In this document: positions 35,286 through 43,365 of the stretch, one piece after another
Numbering within the stretch: position 1 is the first letter of the stretch
Layout of the letters: each line of letters starts with the position of its first letter
DNA from: Luteimonas sp. 9C
GTDB taxonomy: Bacteria; Pseudomonadota; Gammaproteobacteria; Xanthomonadales; Xanthomonadaceae
Direction: 5' to 3'
Assembly: GCF_902506295.1 (NCBI RefSeq)
Contig: NZ_LR733312.1
Coordinates: forward strand, 2,246,089-2,310,088
Length of the DNA: 64,000 nucleotides
Position numbers and translations under genes: made by a program
Notes under the pieces: generated by a model
Seen by the model: only the letters and a program-made list of their open reading frames with translations
Databases searched by the model: none
What the model was told of the DNA's origin: nothing

Positions 35286-36554
35286 ATGAGCGCCCTGCCG
35301 ACCCCGACCGAACGCTACGCCGCCGGCGTCGCGCGCGGCGACTGGCAGGCCGACCCCGCGCAGCAGCCCGCGCTGGTCGAACTCGACCGCCTGCATGCCG
35401 CGCTGATCCAGCCGCCGGCGCGACGCGGCATGCTCGGCCGCCTGTTCGGCCGGGACGACGCGCCCGACGTGCCGGCCGGCCTGTACCTGTGGGGCGGCGT
35501 GGGGCGCGGCAAGACCTTCATGATCGACCTGTTCCACGACGGCCTGCCCCTGGAAGTCCTTCGGAGCGAAAGTCCGACTGACGCCCCTCGCCCCACCGGG
35601 AGCGGGGCGGACCGTTCGCAGAGCGATGGGCGTGGCGAGGGCGACGCGCCAGTCGCCCCGGCCGACGCAGCGCCGCCTGGCAAACGCAGACCCCAGGCCG
35701 CCCCCGATCCGAAACTCGGCCGCAAGCGCCGCACGCATTTCCACCGCTTCATGCGGGAGGTCCATGCGGCGCTGCGCGTGCACGCCGGCGAGCGCGACCC
35801 GCTCGCGGCGATCGTGCGCGGCTGGCGCGATGCCGGCCTGCGCGTGCTGGTGCTCGACGAATTCTTCGTCAGCGACATCGGCGATGCGATGCTGCTCGCG
35901 CGCCTGCTCGACCGCATGTTCGCCGACGGCATCGTGCTGGTCACCAGCTCCAACGTCGATCCGCAGGATCTCTACCGCGACGGCCTGCAGCGCGCGCGCT
36001 TCCTGCCCGCCATCGCGCTTTTGCAGCAGCATTGCCGGGTCGTGCACCTGCGCAGCGACACCGACTACCGCATGCGCGCCCTGACCCGTTCGCCGGTGTA
36101 CCGCACGCCGCTCGATGCCGACGCCGACGTCTGGCTCGACACGCGCTGGCACGAGCTGGGCGGCGACGACGACCACCGCGACGCCGGCGTCGAGATCGAC
36201 GGCCGCCGCATCTGCGTCCGCGCCCGCACGCCGGGCATGGCCTGGTTCGATTTCGACGCGCTGTGCGAAGGCCCGCGCGGCGCCAGCGACTACATCCAGG
36301 TCGCCACCGAGTTCCACACCGTACTGCTGGGCAGCATCCCGCGGATGGACGCCACCCGCGACGATGCCGCGCGCCGCTTCGTGACGCTGATCGACGAGCT
36401 CTACGACCGCAACGTCAACCTGGTCTGCACCGCCGCCGCCGAGCCGCCGGCGCTCTACGACGGCGAGCGCCTGACCGGCGCGTTCGAGCGCACCGCCTCG
36501 CGTCTGATCGAGATGCGCAGCGCCGAGTACCTGCAGCGCGAACACCGCGGCTGA
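35286..36554 (+). CDS. zapE: Cell division protein ZapE (AFG1-like ATPase) with an internal insertion
   Basis: 422 residues; ZapE is usually about 370. Walker A is GGVGRGKT (70-77); Walker B is LVLDEFFVSDIGDAMLL, followed by the sensor-like TSSNVDPQDLY. Between DLFHDGLP (81-88) and KRRTHFHRFMREVH (147-160), which are normally almost adjacent, sit about 57 residues rich in Pro, Gly and Ser with no family counterpart. The nucleotide sequence there is repeat-like. ZapE destabilises FtsZ rings late in division. The insert falls just after the P-loop helix; whether activity is retained is unknown. Confidence 0.93.
   Translation: MSALPTPTERYAAGVARGDWQADPAQQPALVELDRLHAALIQPPARRGMLGRLFGRDDAPDVPAGLYLWGGVGRGKTFMIDLFHDGLPLEVLRSESPTDAPRPTGSGADRSQSDGRGEGDAPVAPADAAPPGKRRPQAAPDPKLGRKRRTHFHRFMREVHAALRVHAGERDPLAAIVRGWRDAGLRVLVLDEFFVSDIGDAMLLARLLDRMFADGIVLVTSSNVDPQDLYRDGLQRARFLPAIALLQQHCRVVHLRSDTDYRMRALTRSPVYRTPLDADADVWLDTRWHELGGDDDHRDAGVEIDGRRICVRARTPGMAWFDFDALCEGPRGASDYIQVATEFHTVLLGSIPRMDATRDDAARRFVTLIDELYDRNVNLVCTAAAEPPALYDGERLTGAFERTASRLIEMRSAEYLQREHRG
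35550..35720 (+). repeat. In-frame repeat-like insertion inside zapE
   Basis: About 170 bp with no counterpart in ZapE. It contains a GC-rich inverted repeat CGCCCC (35582-35587)...GGGGCG (35604-35609) and resembles dispersed intergenic repeats of xanthomonads. It keeps the reading frame open, so the protein gains about 57 low-complexity residues. Confidence 0.5.
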
Positions 36555-36578
36555 GGTCCCGGCCGCCCGCGGCCTACC

Positions 36579-36614
36579 GCCCTGCCCTGCGCCCTGCCCC
36601 GCGCCCTGCCCCGC
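36579..36614. repeat. Three 12-bp tandem repeats
   Basis: GCCCTGCCCTGC then two copies of GCCCTGCCCCGC, immediately after zapE. A simple GC-rich tandem repeat, possibly variable in copy number. The rest of 36555-36786 holds no gene that can be supported. Confidence 0.7.
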
Positions 36615-36786
36615 GCAGGCCTCGCGCTGGGCCGGCATCCCGGCCGCCGCCCGCCGCGCCGGGGTCCGGAATCGGTGAAAAAAAGTCGCGGCCGGGCTTG
36701 CCCTTCGCACCCCGATCTGCATCGCCGGCCCCGCCGGCGGGGCTTGACGAACGCCGATGCCCGTCCCGATGCGGCTTGGCGCCTGT

Positions 36787-36802
36787 TCACTACATTTAGC
36801 GT
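36787..36802. promoter_or_regulatory. Candidate NrdR box upstream of nrdA
   Basis: TCACTACATTTAGCGT matches the NrdR consensus (ACACTATATATAGTGT) in the core CTA...TAG and several flanks. A weaker second site, CCACTATCTTGGGTCC, lies at 36821-36836 over the -10. The 34-bp offset differs from the usual 31-32 bp, so this is tentative. Confidence 0.35.
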
Positions 36803-36830
36803 TGACGCTGTCGGGGCACCCCACTATCTT
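36802..36830 (+). promoter_or_regulatory. sigma70-type promoter of the nrd operon
   Basis: TTGACG (36802-36807) and TATCTT (36825-36830) with an exact 17-bp spacer. Transcription near 36837 would start just before the cobalamin riboswitch, giving a leader of about 385 nt before nrdA. Confidence 0.75.
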
Positions 36831-36842
36831 GGGTCCCGTCGG

Positions 36843-37025
36843 TTCCGCGGACCCCAAGGGGCTGTGGATTAAAACGGGAAGCCGGTGACGCCTCGCGCCA
36901 CTCCGGCACTGCCCCGCAGCGGTAATTGGGAACGAACCCGCCACCAGCACTGGAGCGATCCGGGAAGCGGCGGGAGAGGAGAAGGCGCTGCCTTCGTGCC
37001 CATGAGTCCGAAGACCTGCCGACAG
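36843..37025 (+). promoter_or_regulatory. Cobalamin (B12) riboswitch controlling nrdA
   Basis: Conserved blocks occur in the right order: AAAACGGGAAGCCGGTGA (36871-36888), GCCCCGCAGCGGTAA near 36911-36925, the CCACCAGCACTGG region (36941-36953), GGGAAGCGGCGGGAG, and the B12 box GAGTCCGAAGACCTGCC (37004-37020). A hairpin follows (GCGTGG/CCACGC, about 37027-37045) with no T-run, so control is probably translational. The aptamer is known to repress B12-independent isoenzymes when adenosylcobalamin is plentiful; here it precedes a class I ribonucleotide reductase. Confidence 0.92.
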
Positions 37026-37223
37026 CCGCGTGGCGCACACCACGCGGTGCCGGCTGCGGACGTCCCGTGGGGGGCGGGTTTGCGGAGTGGGAGCGATGGC
37101 GCCGTGCGCCCGAATCGCGAGTCCTGCGACGCCGCCCACCGACCCTTGGATCACGCCACAGCCGCCGGACCCGACGTGGGCGGGCCGGTCGTGTGCGCGA
37201 ATGCACTGGAAGAGAGAGGACGC

Positions 37224-39713
37224 ATGACCAGCCACGAGACCGTCGCGACCGGCACCCCGGACGCCGCAGACGCCACACCCGACACCGCCGCCACCCCCAT
37301 TGCCGCTGCGCCGCCCGCCGTCGAACCCGACGACGCGGTGCCGCCTCCCCCGAGTGCCGCCATGAACACCGCAATTGCAGAAGTCGCCGACCCCGATGCC
37401 GGCGTGTCCAACTGGATCACCAAGGAAGCCGGCAACCGCCGCATTCCCTACGACCGTGCGCGCCTGGAGCGCAGCATCGACCGTACCCATGCCGAGTTCC
37501 CGCAGCTCGACATCGCCGACTACAAGCGCAGCGTGTTCGGCTTCGTCGAGCGCAAGGACGCCGTCAACGCCGACGACCTCACCGACCATCTGATCCGCGA
37601 GGCCGAGGCCCGCGTCGATGTCACCGCGCCGGAGTGGGAGTTCTTCGCCGCCCGCCTGTACCTGCACCGCCTGTACAAGCGCGCCAGCCGCAACCGCTTC
37701 TACGATGCCGAGCAGAAGTACGGCTCCTACGTCGGCCTGCAGGAGTCGCTGGCCGATCGCAACATCTACTCGAACGACATCCTGCGCGCCTACTCCAAGG
37801 AAGAGCTGCAGGAAGCCGGCCGCATGATCGAGGCCGAGCGCGACAAGTTGTTCGCCTACAACGGCCTGTACCTGCTGGCCACGCGCTACCTCGCCACCGA
37901 CACCTCGCGCGCCGTGTTCGAGCTGCCGCAGGAGCGCTGGCTGACCATCGCCCTGTACCTGATGCAGAACGAGACCAAGGGCGGCCGCGAGCGCCGCATG
38001 CAGCTCGTCGGCGAGGCCTACTGGGCGCTGTCGAACCTGTACATGACCGTCGCCACGCCCACGCTGCAGAACGCCGGCAAGGTCGGCGGCCAGCTATCGT
38101 CGTGCTTCATCGACACCGTCGACGATTCGCTGCAGGGCATCTACGACTCCAACACCGACATCGCCCGCGTCTCCAAGGGCGGCGGCGGCGTGGGCGCGTA
38201 CATGGGTTACGTGCGCTCGTCCGGTTCGGCGATCCGCGGCGTGCCGAATTCCTCCGGCGGCGTGGTGCCGTGGATCAAGCAGCTCAACAACACCGCCGTG
38301 TCGGTGGACCAGCTGGGCCAGCGCAAGGGCGCGGTCGCGGTCTACCTCGACATCTGGCACCGCGACATCGAGAACTTCCTCGACCTGCGGCTCAACAACG
38401 GCGACCAGCGCCTGCGCGCGCACGACGTGTTCACCTCGATCTGCATCCCCGACATCTTCATGGAAGCCGTCGACCGTCGCGGCGACTGGTACCTGTTCGA
38501 CCCGCACGAGGTCCACAAGATCAAGGGCTGGCACCTGCAGGACTTCTTCGACGAGAAGAAGGGTGATCCGAATGGCAGCTTCCGCCGTCGTTACGAAGAA
38601 GTCGTCGCCGACGAGCGCATCTCGCGCAAGACCGTCAAGGCGATCGACATCTTCAAGCGCGTAATGGTGAGCCAGCTCGAGACCGGCAACCCCTTCATGT
38701 TCTACCGCGACGAAGTGAACCGGAAGAACCCGAACAAGCACGTCGGCCGTGTGTACTCGTCGAATCTCTGCACCGAGATTCTGCAGAACATGAGCCCGAC
38801 GAAAATGATGCAGGAGATCATCTCCGGCAACCAGATCGTCACCACCAAGCAGGCCGGCGACTTCGTCGTCTGCAACCTGTCGTCGGTGAACCTGGGCCGC
38901 GCGGTCGTGCCGCAGGCCGGCCAGAGCGATCTGATCACCGACGTGCTCGAGCGTCTGATCCCGATCCAGGTGCGCATGCTCGACAACGTGATCGATCTCA
39001 ACATGCTGCCCGTGCCGCAGGCCACGATCACCAACCAGAAGTACCGGGCGATCGGTCTGGGCACCTTCGGCTGGCATCACCTGCTGGCGCAGAAGGGTAT
39101 CCAGTGGAACGACGCGCAGGCCGAGGACTTCAGTGATTCGCTCTACGAGCGCATCAACTTCCTCACCGTGCAGGCCAGCATGGAACTCGCCAAGGAAAAG
39201 GGCGCCTACCCGGTGTTCGCCGGCAGCGACTGGCACACCGGCGCGTACTTCAGTGACCGCAGCTACAACTCGCCCGAGTGGATGGACCTCGCCGCGCAGG
39301 TCGGCGTCAACGGCATGCGCAACGGCTGGCTGATGGCGGTCGCCCCGAACATGTCCACCGCGCAGATCGCAGGCAGCACGGCGTCGATCGACCCGATCTA
39401 CTCCGCGTTCTATTACGAAGAGAAGAAGGACTACCGTCGCCCGGTGGCCGCGCCCGGCCTGTCGCTCGAGACCTGGCCCTACTACGAGAAGGGCGCCTAC
39501 AAGGTCGACCAGTTCGCCTCGGTGCGCCAGAACGCGCGTCGCCAGCGTCACGTCGACCAGGCAATCAGCTTCAACTTCTACGTGCCCAGCACCATCCCCG
39601 CGCGCACCCTGCTCGACCTGCACATGACCGCGTGGAACCTCGGCATGAAGACCACGTACTACGTGCGTTCGAACGACATCGACATCGCCGAGTGCGAGTG
39701 GTGTTCCAGCTGA
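37224..39713 (+). CDS. nrdA: Class I ribonucleoside-diphosphate reductase, alpha subunit
   Basis: 829 residues from ATG 37224 behind AGAGAGAGGA. After a Pro/Ala-rich N-terminus of about 60 residues comes an ATP-cone (about 68-155: RRIPYDRARLERS to RLYLHRLYKRA), the allosteric activity site. The active site shows Cys294 in LSSCFIDT and the N514-C516-E518 motif in SSNLCTEIL. The C-terminal redox pair is C824-xx-C827 in ECEWCSS, only two residues from the end. It reduces NDPs to dNDPs with NrdB. Control by the B12 riboswitch implies a B12-dependent class II enzyme elsewhere in the genome. Confidence 0.96.
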   Translation: MTSHETVATGTPDAADATPDTAATPIAAAPPAVEPDDAVPPPPSAAMNTAIAEVADPDAGVSNWITKEAGNRRIPYDRARLERSIDRTHAEFPQLDIADYKRSVFGFVERKDAVNADDLTDHLIREAEARVDVTAPEWEFFAARLYLHRLYKRASRNRFYDAEQKYGSYVGLQESLADRNIYSNDILRAYSKEELQEAGRMIEAERDKLFAYNGLYLLATRYLATDTSRAVFELPQERWLTIALYLMQNETKGGRERRMQLVGEAYWALSNLYMTVATPTLQNAGKVGGQLSSCFIDTVDDSLQGIYDSNTDIARVSKGGGGVGAYMGYVRSSGSAIRGVPNSSGGVVPWIKQLNNTAVSVDQLGQRKGAVAVYLDIWHRDIENFLDLRLNNGDQRLRAHDVFTSICIPDIFMEAVDRRGDWYLFDPHEVHKIKGWHLQDFFDEKKGDPNGSFRRRYEEVVADERISRKTVKAIDIFKRVMVSQLETGNPFMFYRDEVNRKNPNKHVGRVYSSNLCTEILQNMSPTKMMQEIISGNQIVTTKQAGDFVVCNLSSVNLGRAVVPQAGQSDLITDVLERLIPIQVRMLDNVIDLNMLPVPQATITNQKYRAIGLGTFGWHHLLAQKGIQWNDAQAEDFSDSLYERINFLTVQASMELAKEKGAYPVFAGSDWHTGAYFSDRSYNSPEWMDLAAQVGVNGMRNGWLMAVAPNMSTAQIAGSTASIDPIYSAFYYEEKKDYRRPVAAPGLSLETWPYYEKGAYKVDQFASVRQNARRQRHVDQAISFNFYVPSTIPARTLLDLHMTAWNLGMKTTYYVRSNDIDIAECEWCSS

Positions 39714-39730
39714 GGTAGCGCCACCCGACA

Positions 39731-39805
39731 GGGCTCGGAGTCGTTTTTCGGCCGATCGCGTTGAGTACGCGCGCGGTCGACCCCCGAAAACACGACTCCG
39801 ACCCC
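39731..39805. repeat. REP-like long hairpin 1 between nrdA and nrdB
   Basis: GGGCTCGGAGTCGTTTTTCGG (39731-39751) is inverted as CCGAAAACACGACTCCGACCCC (39784-39805): about 20 paired positions with a few mismatches and a 32-nt loop. It is a member of the GGAGTC-type palindromes that accompany REP-associated tyrosine transposases in xanthomonads (established in general; not tested here). Confidence 0.7.
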
Positions 39806-39889
39806 GTTCGCGCGGTGCCCCACCGCGCGACGCTTTGAAAGCCTGCACTCGCGCGATCCCCGCATCGCGCGAGCTTCAAGAAACAGCAA

Positions 39890-39964
39890 GGTGTCAGAGT
39901 CACTTTCCGGACGCGCCGCATCGGCTGACGGAACGTCCACGAGCCGGAAAGTGACTCCGACACC
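39890..39964. repeat. REP-like long hairpin 2 between nrdA and nrdB
   Basis: GGTGTCAGAGTCACTTTCCGG (39890-39910) is inverted as CCGGAAAGTGACTCCGACACC (39944-39964), almost perfect over 21 bp with a 33-nt loop. Same size, spacing and orientation as hairpin 1 but a diverged sequence, i.e. a second family member. Short CGCGCGA repeats fill the space around them. Within an operon these may tune nrdB levels or protect nrdA mRNA. Confidence 0.75.
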
Positions 39965-40045
39965 GTCGCGCGATCCCTCACCGCGCGAGACTTTTCCGTC
40001 GCGCGATTCGACGTCGCGCGAGACTTCAGACACGAGAAACCGCAC

Positions 40046-41095
40046 ATGGCCGTTACGTCCACACCGCTCGACCGCATCAAGATCCTCGAGCCGCGTCATC
40101 CCAACCGCTCGACCGGCATCATCAACGGCCAGACCAGCGGCATCCTCAACTGGAACGACATTCCGTATCCGTCGTTCTACCGCGCCTACAAGGAACTCTC
40201 GACCAACTTCTGGATTCCGGACGAGGTCGACATGAAGGGCGACGCCAAGCAGTACGGCGAGCTCTCGGCGCGTGAGAAGAACGCCTACGATTCGATCATC
40301 GGCCTGCTGGCCACACTGGATTCGCCGCAGACGCGCTTCATCTACAACGTCGCCGAATACATCACCGACCCGGCCGCGCACGCCAACGCCGCGATCATCG
40401 GCCAGCAGGAAGTGATCCACAACGAGAGCTACAGCTACGTGCTGGCCTCGATCGCGGGCCTGGCCGACCAGAACCGCGTGTTCGAACTCGCGCGCACGCA
40501 TCCCACGATCATCGCGCGCAACCAGCCGATCATGGATTCGTACAACGACTTCATGCGCGAGCGCTCGGCCGAAACGCTGATCCGCTCGCTGGTGCAGTCG
40601 TCGATCCTCGAAGGCATCAACTTCTATTCCGGCTTCGCGTACTTCTACAACCTGGTCCGCCAGAACCGGATGACCGGCACCGGCAAGATCATCAGCTTCA
40701 TCAACCGCGATGAACTGGCGCACAGCAAGTTCATCAGCGAACTGATCCGCGCCATCGTCGGCGAAAACCAGTCGCTGCAGGGCGACCAGCTCACCCAGTA
40801 CGTGCACGACGCCTTCGAACACGCCATCGAACTCGAAACCCGCTGGACGAGTGAGGTGCTCGACGGCATCGACGGCATCGACGTCGACGAGATGGTCCGC
40901 TACGTGAAGTACCGCGCCAACAAGATGGCCGGCATGCTGGGTATCGAGAAGCTGTATTCCGACACCACCGACAACGTGATGCCGTGGATCAAGGCCTACG
41001 CCGACAACTTCACCGAGACCAAGACCGACTTCTTCGAGATGCGGAACGCGTCGTACAAGAAAACGAATTCGGATAACGGGTTCGACGATCTCTGA
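40046..41095 (+). CDS. nrdB: Class I ribonucleoside-diphosphate reductase, beta subunit
   Basis: 349 residues. The di-iron/tyrosyl radical site is visible: Asp92 region LDSPQTRF, then E122, H125 and Y129 in QEVIHNESYSYV, spaced as in E. coli NrdB (E-xx-H-xxx-Y). Later ligands are in LEGINFYSGFAYF and RDELAHSKFI. It supplies the radical to NrdA. The C-terminus (DNGFDDL) is the flexible tail that docks on the alpha subunit. 332 bp of repeats separate it from nrdA. Confidence 0.97.
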   Translation: MAVTSTPLDRIKILEPRHPNRSTGIINGQTSGILNWNDIPYPSFYRAYKELSTNFWIPDEVDMKGDAKQYGELSAREKNAYDSIIGLLATLDSPQTRFIYNVAEYITDPAAHANAAIIGQQEVIHNESYSYVLASIAGLADQNRVFELARTHPTIIARNQPIMDSYNDFMRERSAETLIRSLVQSSILEGINFYSGFAYFYNLVRQNRMTGTGKIISFINRDELAHSKFISELIRAIVGENQSLQGDQLTQYVHDAFEHAIELETRWTSEVLDGIDGIDVDEMVRYVKYRANKMAGMLGIEKLYSDTTDNVMPWIKAYADNFTETKTDFFEMRNASYKKTNSDNGFDDL

Positions 41096-41149
41096 TTCGG
41101 GAACTACCAGAGCTTCTCTGTCATTCCACTCTTCAAGTACGGGGGCACC

Positions 41150-41986
41150 ATGAGCAAGCGATTGGATCCGCGCATCTCGTCTAGTCGCATGCGACTGGAG
41201 AACCCGTACGCCCACATGGAAGAGATTGCGGAGTGCTGGGAGGCGGCTGATTATCAGAATCCGTATCGCTTTGTGACTTCGGACGAGAAATCAGTCTCTG
41301 CAAAAAAGAACCATAGCTTCGAGTCGATCGAGGCACAGGCCAAAGAGTTGCAACGCGCGATCTGGAAGAAAAGGACAGATCTCGGGCTGAGCCAGAACGT
41401 CCACCCGATTAATGTCCTGGATCCGCAGCTTGCCGCGGAACTGCTCGGCTTCGAGTTCACCTTGCATCCCAGCCTTGGATGGATGGTTAATGGCCGTCGT
41501 CGAGTTTCCGTTGCAGGGTTGATTGATCAAACCAATCGATCGATTCAGATTGCAACCGATGCTGATCCGAGGGTAATGCGTTTCACTGCGGCTCATGAGA
41601 TCGGACACGCAATTCTTCATCCAGATCAGACAGGGCTACATCGAGATCAGCCGCTCGACGGTGTTCGACAGTCGCGTAATCGCACTGAACTCGAAGCGGA
41701 CAAGTTCGCGACATATTTCCTGCTGCCAGAAAAACTTCTCGCCGAAGAATTCAGGTCTCGCTTCTTGGGGCCTTTTGCTCTCAATGAGCAGACCGCATTT
41801 GCTCTGCTCAGCAAGCCCATTTACGAAGTGATCGAAGCTCTTCCGACTCGTCGCCACGTCGCGAGGAAGCTCGCTGGCGCGACTTATTACAACGGCCGCC
41901 ATTTCGTATCGTTGTCCGAGTCTTTTGGAGTCAGCATCGAAGCAATGGCCATTCGCCTTGAAGAACTGAAACTCGTTATTGAATGA
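41150..41986 (+). CDS. ImmA/IrrE-type metallopeptidase, AT-rich
   Basis: 278 residues. The zinc motif HEIGH is at 149-153 (TAAHEIGHAILH) with the third ligand in ELEADKFATYFLLP near 182, the ImmA/IrrE (COG2856) pattern. There is no helix-turn-helix; the N-terminal 60 residues match nothing known to me. Base composition is about 50 % GC, far below the roughly 70 % of its neighbours, and codon use is relaxed: a sign of recent transfer. It sits between nrdB and the flavodoxin. Such proteases often cleave phage or element repressors; no partner is adjacent. Confidence 0.88.
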   Translation: MSKRLDPRISSSRMRLENPYAHMEEIAECWEAADYQNPYRFVTSDEKSVSAKKNHSFESIEAQAKELQRAIWKKRTDLGLSQNVHPINVLDPQLAAELLGFEFTLHPSLGWMVNGRRRVSVAGLIDQTNRSIQIATDADPRVMRFTAAHEIGHAILHPDQTGLHRDQPLDGVRQSRNRTELEADKFATYFLLPEKLLAEEFRSRFLGPFALNEQTAFALLSKPIYEVIEALPTRRHVARKLAGATYYNGRHFVSLSESFGVSIEAMAIRLEELKLVIE

Positions 41987-41999
41987 TTTCTTCTCTGAC

Positions 42000-42494
42000 A
42001 TGCGCATCCTCCTCGCCCACACCTCGCTGAGCGGCAACACACGCGATGTCGCGCGTGCGATCTGCGCGCGGTGCGAGGAACTGGGCCACGCTGTCACCTG
42101 GATCGATGCGGACATCCAGACACTCGCCAAGGTCTGCCCCGACAGCGCCGAACACGATCTCTACGTGCTCGGCAGCTGGAGCATCAACGCCGGGCGCACG
42201 CCGCCGGAGATGAAGCGTTTCATCGAAGAGCTCGTCGCCGCGGTCGGCAAGCCGGAACGCCTCGCGGTGTTCGGCACCGGCGAGACGCAGTGGGGCGAGG
42301 AGCACTACTGCGGTGCGGCCCGGCGCATGGCCGCGTTCTTCGGCACGCGGTATCCGCGGCTGGAGATCGAACAGATGCCCCACGGCGAACACGACGCCAA
42401 CAAGATCCAACGCTGGACCGACACCATTCTTGCCATCACCGAAACACCGTTCGAGAACACCCCCCATGCAGACGCTCCACGCCACCACGCCTGA
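42000..42494 (+). CDS. Flavodoxin
   Basis: 164 residues from ATG 42000, 13 bp after the ImmA-like gene. The FMN phosphate loop is HTSLSGNTRDVA near residues 6-18, then the SWSINAGRTPPEMKRFI and FGTGETQWGEEHYCG loops of the flavodoxin fold. Length fits a short-chain flavodoxin. Downstream of nrdAB it could play the NrdI role (reactivating or assembling the NrdB radical), but it lacks clear NrdI signatures, so that is inference. It overlaps the thioredoxin gene by 29 bp. Confidence 0.88.
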   Translation: MRILLAHTSLSGNTRDVARAICARCEELGHAVTWIDADIQTLAKVCPDSAEHDLYVLGSWSINAGRTPPEMKRFIEELVAAVGKPERLAVFGTGETQWGEEHYCGAARRMAAFFGTRYPRLEIEQMPHGEHDANKIQRWTDTILAITETPFENTPHADAPRHHA

Positions 42495-42810
42495 CGACTA
42501 CGCCGCCGCCCTTGCCGCGCATCCGCGCCTGCTTGTGGATTACTACAAGGACGATTGTCCGGGCTGCAAGATGCTCGACATGTCGCTGGCGAAGTTCGCC
42601 GCGAGCGAAGATGCCGCCGGCGTCGCACTGCTGAAGGTGAAGATGGAAGTGATCGGCGAGGACTTCTTCCGCGATCTCGGCCTGCGCCAGACGCCGACGC
42701 TGGCGCTGTTCAAGGACGGCGCAGAGGCGGCGCGCCTGCCGGGCTTCCAGGCACCCGGTCAGATTGCGCAGGCCGTGGGCCTGCATCTCGCCACGGCGGA
42801 CGCGTCTTGA
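42466..42810 (+). CDS. Thioredoxin-family protein
   Basis: 114 residues. Redox site CPGC in YYKDDCPGCKMLD near residues 29-38 (thioredoxin has CGPC, so the dipeptide differs), and cis-proline in RQTPTLALFKDG. The gene overlaps the flavodoxin and its stop overlaps the thioesterase start (TGATG), so all are cotranslated. Likely an electron donor, plausibly for the NrdA C-terminal cysteine pair; inference from position. Confidence 0.9.
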   Translation: MQTLHATTPDDYAAALAAHPRLLVDYYKDDCPGCKMLDMSLAKFAASEDAAGVALLKVKMEVIGEDFFRDLGLRQTPTLALFKDGAEAARLPGFQAPGQIAQAVGLHLATADAS

Positions 42811-43223
42811 TGGCGCCGCTGGCCGACACGCCCAAGACCGAAGCCCGGATGCTGGAGATCGTGTTCCCCGATCACACCAACCATCTGGGCACGCTGTTCG
42901 GCGGCACCGCGCTGGCGTGGATGGACAAGGCCGCCTTCATCGCCGCATCGCGCTACTCGCGCCGCACGGTGGTGACCGCGCGTTCGGAGCAGGTCGACTT
43001 CAAGCTGCCGATCCGGCAGGGCCAGCTGGTCGAGACGATCGCGCGCGTGGTGGAAGTGGGACGCACGTCGATGCAGGTGGAAGTGGAACTGATCGCCGAG
43101 GATCTGCTCAGCGGCGACCGCGAGCTGTGCACGCGCGGCCGGTTCGTGATGATCGCGCTCGATGCGCGCGGCCGGCCGGCACCGGTCGCCGCGCTGCCGG
43201 GCCAGGCCGGCGATCCGGCATGA
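42810..43223 (+). CDS. Acyl-CoA thioesterase, hotdog fold (YciA-like)
   Basis: 137 residues. The signature [20 protein letters not shown], with Asn near 22-30 and the catalytic Asp in [10 protein letters not shown], marks the YciA/BACH cytosolic thioesterases. The strand [17 protein letters not shown] and [10 protein letters not shown] complete the hotdog. It hydrolyses acyl-CoAs; chain preference is unknown. It is translationally coupled to the thioredoxin before it and overlaps the small membrane protein gene by 4 bp. Confidence 0.92.
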   Translation: MAPLADTPKTEARMLEIVFPDHTNHLGTLFGGTALAWMDKAAFIAASRYSRRTVVTARSEQVDFKLPIRQGQLVETIARVVEVGRTSMQVEVELIAEDLLSGDRELCTRGRFVMIALDARGRPAPVAALPGQAGDPA

Positions 43224-43315
43224 GCGACATCACGCTGCTGCAGTGGATCGGCCTGGGACTCGGCATCGGCATCGCCTACGCGGCGATCCGTGCGGTGTTC
43301 CGGCGCAAGGACTGA
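43220..43315 (+). CDS. 31-residue single-pass membrane protein
   Basis: [20 protein letters not shown] then [11 protein letters not shown]: one Gly-rich helix and a basic cytoplasmic tail (positive-inside, N-out). The ATG overlaps the thioesterase stop by 4 bp (ATGA), typical of a real cotranslated small gene. Function unknown. Confidence 0.65.
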   Translation: MSDITLLQWIGLGLGIGIAYAAIRAVFRRKD

Positions 43316-43365
43316 CGCGCCGCATGATCGGCGACACTACGCAGGTTGCCGCCGGAACCGCGCCC

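Noticed and set aside
32636-35287. 883-residue open frame on the minus strand
   Set aside because: Antisense to nuclease and hydrolase genes with clear motifs; no recognisable domain in the shadow.
36579-36614. CRISPR-like repeat array
   Set aside because: Three 12-bp direct tandem copies without spacers; a simple repeat.
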